64,000 nucleotides of DNA from Cyanobacteria bacterium REEB67 (GTDB taxonomy: Bacteria; Cyanobacteriota; Vampirovibrionia; Obscuribacterales; Obscuribacteraceae): positions 35,262 through 99,261 of the forward strand of contig JAGXAB010000015.1 of assembly GCA_018971775.1 (NCBI GenBank), read 5' to 3'. Below the pieces are notes generated by a model that saw only the letters and a program-made list of their open reading frames with translations, searched no databases and had not been told where the DNA came from. Within the stretch, counting starts at the first letter, position 1; the number at the start of each line of letters is the position of its first letter. Both the position numbers and the translations under genes were made by a program. Below, one piece after another: positions 60,727 to 64,000 of this stretch.

Positions 60727-61749
60727 TCAAAATTCCCAGCCCGTAAAAAGCTCAGTCGAAAAATAGCGCTCCATGCGGTCCGGGAAGATCGTCACCACAT
60801 GAGCACTGGGACCGAGCTTGCGCAGAGCTTCTACAGCGGCGGCAAAATTCAAACCGGAGCTTGGGCCGACCGGAAAGCCGCGATTGATCAGTTGCCGTGT
60901 CGTCGCAATCGCATCGCGTCCGTCTACCTCAATCTCACAAAGGCCGGGCAAGCTCGCCTTTGAATAGAGCTTGGATAGCCCATCGACGACACCTGGCACG
61001 CGGGCGCTGAAACTGCAACATTCGATGTCGAAGGTGACATTTTGACCGGCATCATCGCCTGGCCCGTGCCTCACACCGCGCTCGACCGGCTTGGCGAAGA
61101 AGGGCGTGACCGGGCAACCGGCCTGAGCAAAGGCCTTGTATAAGCCAACAATGGTGCCGCCTGTACCGACTCCACTGACCACGCCGTGCACAACCCCGCC
61201 CGGTATCTGCCCGAGGATTTCCTGGCCGGTCGAGACCCGATGCGCCTCGGCATTGTCCTGATTTTCAAATTGCTTGGGGTGAAAAGCGCCAGTTTCCTCC
61301 GCCTCTTGCTCGGCCCGGCGGATCGCGCCGACGATGCCCTCTTCTTTGGGAGTGAGGATAATTCGGCCGCCGTAGCTTTTGATAATCTGCACTCTTTCAT
61401 TGCTCACACTCTCGGGCATGACCGCGACAAATTTGAGACCGATCTGAGCGCATACAAGAGCCATAGCGATACTGGTCGAGCCACTCGATGCCTCGACTAC
61501 GGCAGAACCGGTTCTGAGCCGCCCCAGACGCCACTGCTTCTCCAAAATATAACGAGCGATACGGTCCTTGGTCGAGCCACTCGGATTGAGAAACTCCAGT
61601 TTGCACCAGATCCGCCCCTGCCCTTCTACCAGCTCGACGGGCACCAGTGGCGTCGGAGCAATTTGTTGAATGAAGCGGCCATTATCTGACAGAAGCTCAC
61701 AAGTTTGACTCAAAACAGGCACCTGCTCCAAAAGATTAGGGAAGGACAA
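60727..61749 (-). CDS. PLP-dependent cysteine-synthase-family enzyme
   Basis: 340 residues. Catalytic lysine region LNPSGSTKDRIARYILE (Lys61), substrate loop VEASSGSTSIAMALVC, phosphate-binding VSGVGTGGTIVGLYKAF and C-terminal GLNFAAAVEALRKLG. The family condenses an activated serine (often O-acetylserine) with a nucleophile, usually sulfide. The asparagine of the normal SSGNTGIAL loop is Ser here, and the segment around 215-260 (CCSFSARVPGVVDGL) is unusual, so the substrate may differ from cysteine synthesis, as in SbnA- or cystathionine-type relatives. The gene is 23 bases downstream of the TPR-like gene. Confidence 0.82.
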   Translation of the reverse strand: MSFPNLLEQVPVLSQTCELLSDNGRFIQQIAPTPLVPVELVEGQGRIWCKLEFLNPSGSTKDRIARYILEKQWRLGRLRTGSAVVEASSGSTSIAMALVCAQIGLKFVAVMPESVSNERVQIIKSYGGRIILTPKEEGIVGAIRRAEQEAEETGAFHPKQFENQDNAEAHRVSTGQEILGQIPGGVVHGVVSGVGTGGTIVGLYKAFAQAGCPVTPFFAKPVERGVRHGPGDDAGQNVTFDIECCSFSARVPGVVDGLSKLYSKASLPGLCEIEVDGRDAIATTRQLINRGFPVGPSSGLNFAAAVEALRKLGPSAHVVTIFPDRMERYFSTELFTGWEF

Positions 61750-61772
61750 TCGGCAGACCGACCTAATATAAC

Positions 61773-62435
61773 CTAAAACAAGTGACTGCGAAGAGCTTTG
61801 AATTTAGCTGCGAAATCTTCGCGCCGAGCCAGATGAGCGTGCTTGACATAGAAATCGATCACCTCCAGAGCTTCTCCGCTTTTACCCGCCCCGATACAGG
61901 CGCGCACCCGAATCAGGCCGATACTAAAACCGAGATCTCCGGAGGAATCGGCCGGCTCGAGCAGCCGCTCGGCCAGATTGACGAGACTCAAGACAGCCAG
62001 ATAATCACCTTCGGCGAGGTGTTCATCGGCGCTCAGAAGAAGTGAACGCAATCGATATTTCTGACGCAAGGAAACGAGTGCGAGCATTTCGGGACGCTCT
62101 AGTGGGGCGCCGCTTGTCACCTTCACCTCTTCTGCAGCGGCCAGGGAGCGCAGTTCAATCACCTGTGGCATGGACATGCCGAGCTGGATCGCCTGTTCGC
62201 AATCTTCACGGCAGAGATGCCAGGCCCGCATGCCGCAATAGGCCCTGGCACGCAACCAGTGGTACTGAGGATCGTGCGGATGACGCTCGATCAAAAGAGT
62301 GAAATTATTGGCCGCTGCCGCAAAATTTGACAGGTCGAGCGCCTCCTGGCCGTTGAAAAAGGCAAGCGAATCGGTGTGATCATTATAACCACTGCTGGAG
62401 GAGCCACTATTAACAGCCTTATCGGGAAGCTCGGA
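61773..62435 (-). CDS. TPR-like helical protein
   Basis: 220 residues from ATG 62435. A TTG at 62471 is possible. A Ser/Gly-rich start is followed by TPR-like helix pairs: AFFNGQEALDLSNFAAAANNFTLLIERHPHDPQYHWLRARAYCGMRAWHLCREDCEQAIQLG, where the A-x-x-x-Y/F and P-x-x-x-x-x-x-x-A-x-x-Y pattern fits. The second half has further helices (LLSADEHLAEGDYLAVLSLVNLAERLL). Likely a protein-protein scaffold. Same direction as the cysteine-synthase-family gene 23 bases downstream. Confidence 0.6.
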   Translation of the reverse strand, partial: SELPDKAVNSGSSSSGYNDHTDSLAFFNGQEALDLSNFAAAANNFTLLIERHPHDPQYHWLRARAYCGMRAWHLCREDCEQAIQLGMSMPQVIELRSLAAAEEVKVTSGAPLERPEMLALVSLRQKYRLRSLLLSADEHLAEGDYLAVLSLVNLAERLLEPADSSGDLGFSIGLIRVRACIGAGKSGEALEVIDFYVKHAHLARREDFAAKFKALRSHLF

Positions 62436-62582
62436 CATGGTAATCGCGCCTGCGAACAAAAACTTACTCAAGGAAAATTATTGAGCGGACACTTTTATCT
62501 TATCACCGCCGCGGTATAGCAGTGATCACCGAGTTTAGCAAGCGAACGCACTGGCAAGTTTTAGTCCTGGCAAACGAACCGA

Positions 62583-63506
62583 TTAATTAGCGCGCAGACC
62601 GCGGACAGTGCGATAGCGTTGTTCCATCACCGAGAGCGGTGTGGCAATCGTCCGGCCGCCGTGGTTATTGGCCAGCATCAGCTGCCCATTATTACCTTCG
62701 AAAACTACGCCGGAGTGTCCGTGCTTGTGACCCGGTGTTTTGAAGTAGGCCCAATCACCGGGTTTTAGCTCGTGACCGCTAACCGGTCGGGCCACGCCCA
62801 GGTGCTGCAGATTAGCGTAGGCGGCGTCATTGCCGATAGCATGAATGCGCGCGTAATCTCGGTCCGAAACTTTTCCGGCCGCTTTCAAGCCGTCAAAAAA
62901 CATGTTGGTGCTGGCTGAGGTGCAGCCGAGCCTGGCCGGTACATGCTGGCCGTAATATTCCGAGCCGCGGCGCGGCAAATAAGTTTGCTGACCAACCGAA
63001 TTGTGCGCGGCGGCGGCGATGCTGTCCTGAGCGCTACCGCCGCGCCCCCAGCTGCCGATACCGGCATCGGGTTGACGCTCACTGCGATCGGCCGCTTCAT
63101 GACGACGTCCGTGATGACGCGCATGACTGTGATCACCGCTGATGCTCAGCTCGGGCAAATGATGGCGAGTACTCTCATGAGCGCCGCCCTGATGATATTG
63201 ATGACGCCGCCCGTGGTGCTCGGCCGGAGCATCATGCTGCTGATGATGGCGCTCATGCCCGTGGTGCTCGGCCGCAGCATCATGCTGCTGATGATGGCGC
63301 TCATGCCCGTGGTGCTCGGCCGCAGCATCATGCTGCTGATGATGGCGCTCATGCCCATGCGGCCGCCCCTCTAATGGCATTCCAGCCCCAGGTCCAGGCA
63401 TGCCAAAGATATCGCCAAAGGGGTTAGCCGGTTGCTGATGACGGCCGCCGTCGCCAAATTGATTGGCAGGCGCTCCGCTATCTTCAACGCGATGATGATG
63501 GGTCAA
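62583..63506 (-). CDS. NlpC/P60- or CHAP-like peptidase with His-rich tandem repeats
   Basis: 307 residues. I prefer the TTG at 63506, five bases after GGAGG, over a TTG at 63518 that overlaps this site. No signal peptide is evident. Residues about 50-100 hold three 16-residue repeats of the type HGHERHHQQHDAAAEH, then more His/Arg-rich sequence. The C-terminal domain has RLGCTSASTNMFFDGL (candidate catalytic Cys), LKPGDWAYFKTPGHKHGHSGVVFEG (candidate His in GHSG) and LMLANNHGGRT, resembling cysteine peptidases acting on peptidoglycan. The His repeats probably bind metal ions, as inference. Confidence 0.65.
   Translation of the reverse strand: MTHHHRVEDSGAPANQFGDGGRHQQPANPFGDIFGMPGPGAGMPLEGRPHGHERHHQQHDAAAEHHGHERHHQQHDAAAEHHGHERHHQQHDAPAEHHGRRHQYHQGGAHESTRHHLPELSISGDHSHARHHGRRHEAADRSERQPDAGIGSWGRGGSAQDSIAAAAHNSVGQQTYLPRRGSEYYGQHVPARLGCTSASTNMFFDGLKAAGKVSDRDYARIHAIGNDAAYANLQHLGVARPVSGHELKPGDWAYFKTPGHKHGHSGVVFEGNNGQLMLANNHGGRTIATPLSVMEQRYRTVRGLRAN
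63213..63356. repeat. 48-bp tandem repeat, three copies, inside the His-rich peptidase gene
   Basis: Units 63213-63260, 63261-63308 and 63309-63356 are 48 bases each. The second and third are identical and the first differs by one base (GGAGC against GCAGC). They encode the three His-rich 16-residue repeats. Near-identity points to a recent expansion. Confidence 0.9.
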
Positions 63507-63665
63507 GATAACCTCCAAGCAGTCGCTCGCCCCTCGTTGAGAGCGGGTGACGGGTGCTGCGGCTTAGATTGGATTGTGGTAACTAAAAGATGAGGGGTTC
63601 AGGCATAATCACTGTAGGAAAAACTCCGTGAAAAACTCGTGAACGACAGAAGAGCACTGGTAACA

Positions 63666-64000
63666 TCAGGCTACATGCGTGGAGTGATCATCGAGAATGC
63701 GGCGCTTGATCGGATCGGTAAGATTAAACGTACCGGCGATATTGTTGAAACGATCGTGCGAGTTTGGACGATGGGAGGTGTGCTCGAGGCGCTGCAACGA
63801 GGCCTGTTCGTTCGAGACATCACCGCCCTGGTGCAGGCCGGCGCGATGAGCGGCACGATTGAAGCCACCCTGGCCGAGTTGATTGGTAATATCAGCGACC
63901 AGGGCTGCGCCCTGCTCGGTTTTGAGGCCAAATTTTTGGGCAGTGTCGATAGACTTCTGGGCAAAATCGCGGGCCTTATCGATCTGCACTTGTTGAAATT
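63666..64000 (-). CDS. Partial unknown protein at the right edge
   Basis: Minus-strand frame open from the window end to a TGA at 63666-63668. A GTG occurs at 63989, but the frame has no stop between it and base 64000, so the start may lie outside. Visible residues are soluble and helical (KARDFAQKSIDTAQKFGLKTEQGAALVADITNQLGQGG), ending NLTDPIKRRILDDHSTHVA. No domain recognised. The 147-bp gap before the His-repeat gene shows nothing clear. Confidence 0.45.
   Translation of the reverse strand, partial: FQQVQIDKARDFAQKSIDTAQKFGLKTEQGAALVADITNQLGQGGFNRAAHRAGLHQGGDVSNEQASLQRLEHTSHRPNSHDRFNNIAGTFNLTDPIKRRILDDHSTHVA

Overview
The window is 64 kb of moderately GC-rich bacterial chromosome, coding densely on both strands. 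I recognised no rRNA, tRNA, CRISPR array, insertion sequence or phage module. The envelope genes (RND efflux adaptor and pump, lipobox proteins, a Tat signal, a Flp/Tad pilus locus) indicate a diderm. The mix of GT-C-like glycosyltransferases, EF-hand and His-rich secreted proteins, several TTG/GTG starts and S1-domain proteins would fit a non-photosynthetic relative of Cyanobacteria (Vampirovibrionia/Melainabacteria, perhaps Obscuribacterales). That placement is an impression, not a proof.

Layout. 0-4.6 kb: tail of an unknown gene, a DUF2071-like protein, a methyltransferase, a small membrane ORF and a tight phospholipid operon (CDP-alcohol phosphatidyltransferase, PlsC-type acyltransferase, CdsA). 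4.6-6.3 kb: a photolyase-like 5' remnant, an EamA transporter and a DUF4442 hotdog protein. 6.3-11.7 kb: a TetR regulator divergent from an RND efflux pair, with a strong palindromic operator between them. 11.6-20.7 kb: VOC protein, LRR protein, membrane-fused spermidine-synthase-like protein with a bicupin, a divergent histidine kinase/response regulator pair and two secreted proteins of unknown role. 20.9-25.9 kb: a four-gene glycosyltransferase/epimerase operon.

25.9-33.4 kb: a Flp/Tad pilus locus read on the minus strand (flp1, flp2, cpaB, tadZ/cpaE, tadA/cpaF, tadB, tadC, DUF192). It carries a terminator hairpin between the two pilins, a two-tier hairpin between tadA and tadB, and three 11-bp repeats overlapping the -35 of the pilin promoter. 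33.9-37.5 kb: toroid-fold protein, Tat-exported DUF362 protein and an HTTM-like membrane protein. 37.4-49.6 kb: a minus-strand operon of an FAD oxidoreductase and three large membrane glycosyltransferase-like proteins (one with an HTH plus coiled-coil tail), a repeat protein and two more multi-pass proteins. 49.6-57.4 kb: lipoprotein, SDR, Lys/Ala-rich secreted protein, a gene-free repeat region, an EF-hand protein and a second two-component pair split by an antisense HEAT-like gene. 57.4-64 kb: a candidate structured RNA, two S1-domain genes, a hypothetical protein, a cysteine-synthase-family enzyme, a TPR-like protein, a His-repeat NlpC/P60-like protein and a partial gene.

The least explained pieces are (i) the mirror-image arrays of 42-bp-period repeats with core TATCGAAC at 52180-52524 and (ii) the approximately 254-nt structured element at 57457-57710 upstream of an S1-domain gene. 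The Flp promoter with its in-phase 11-bp repeats is the clearest regulatory signal.
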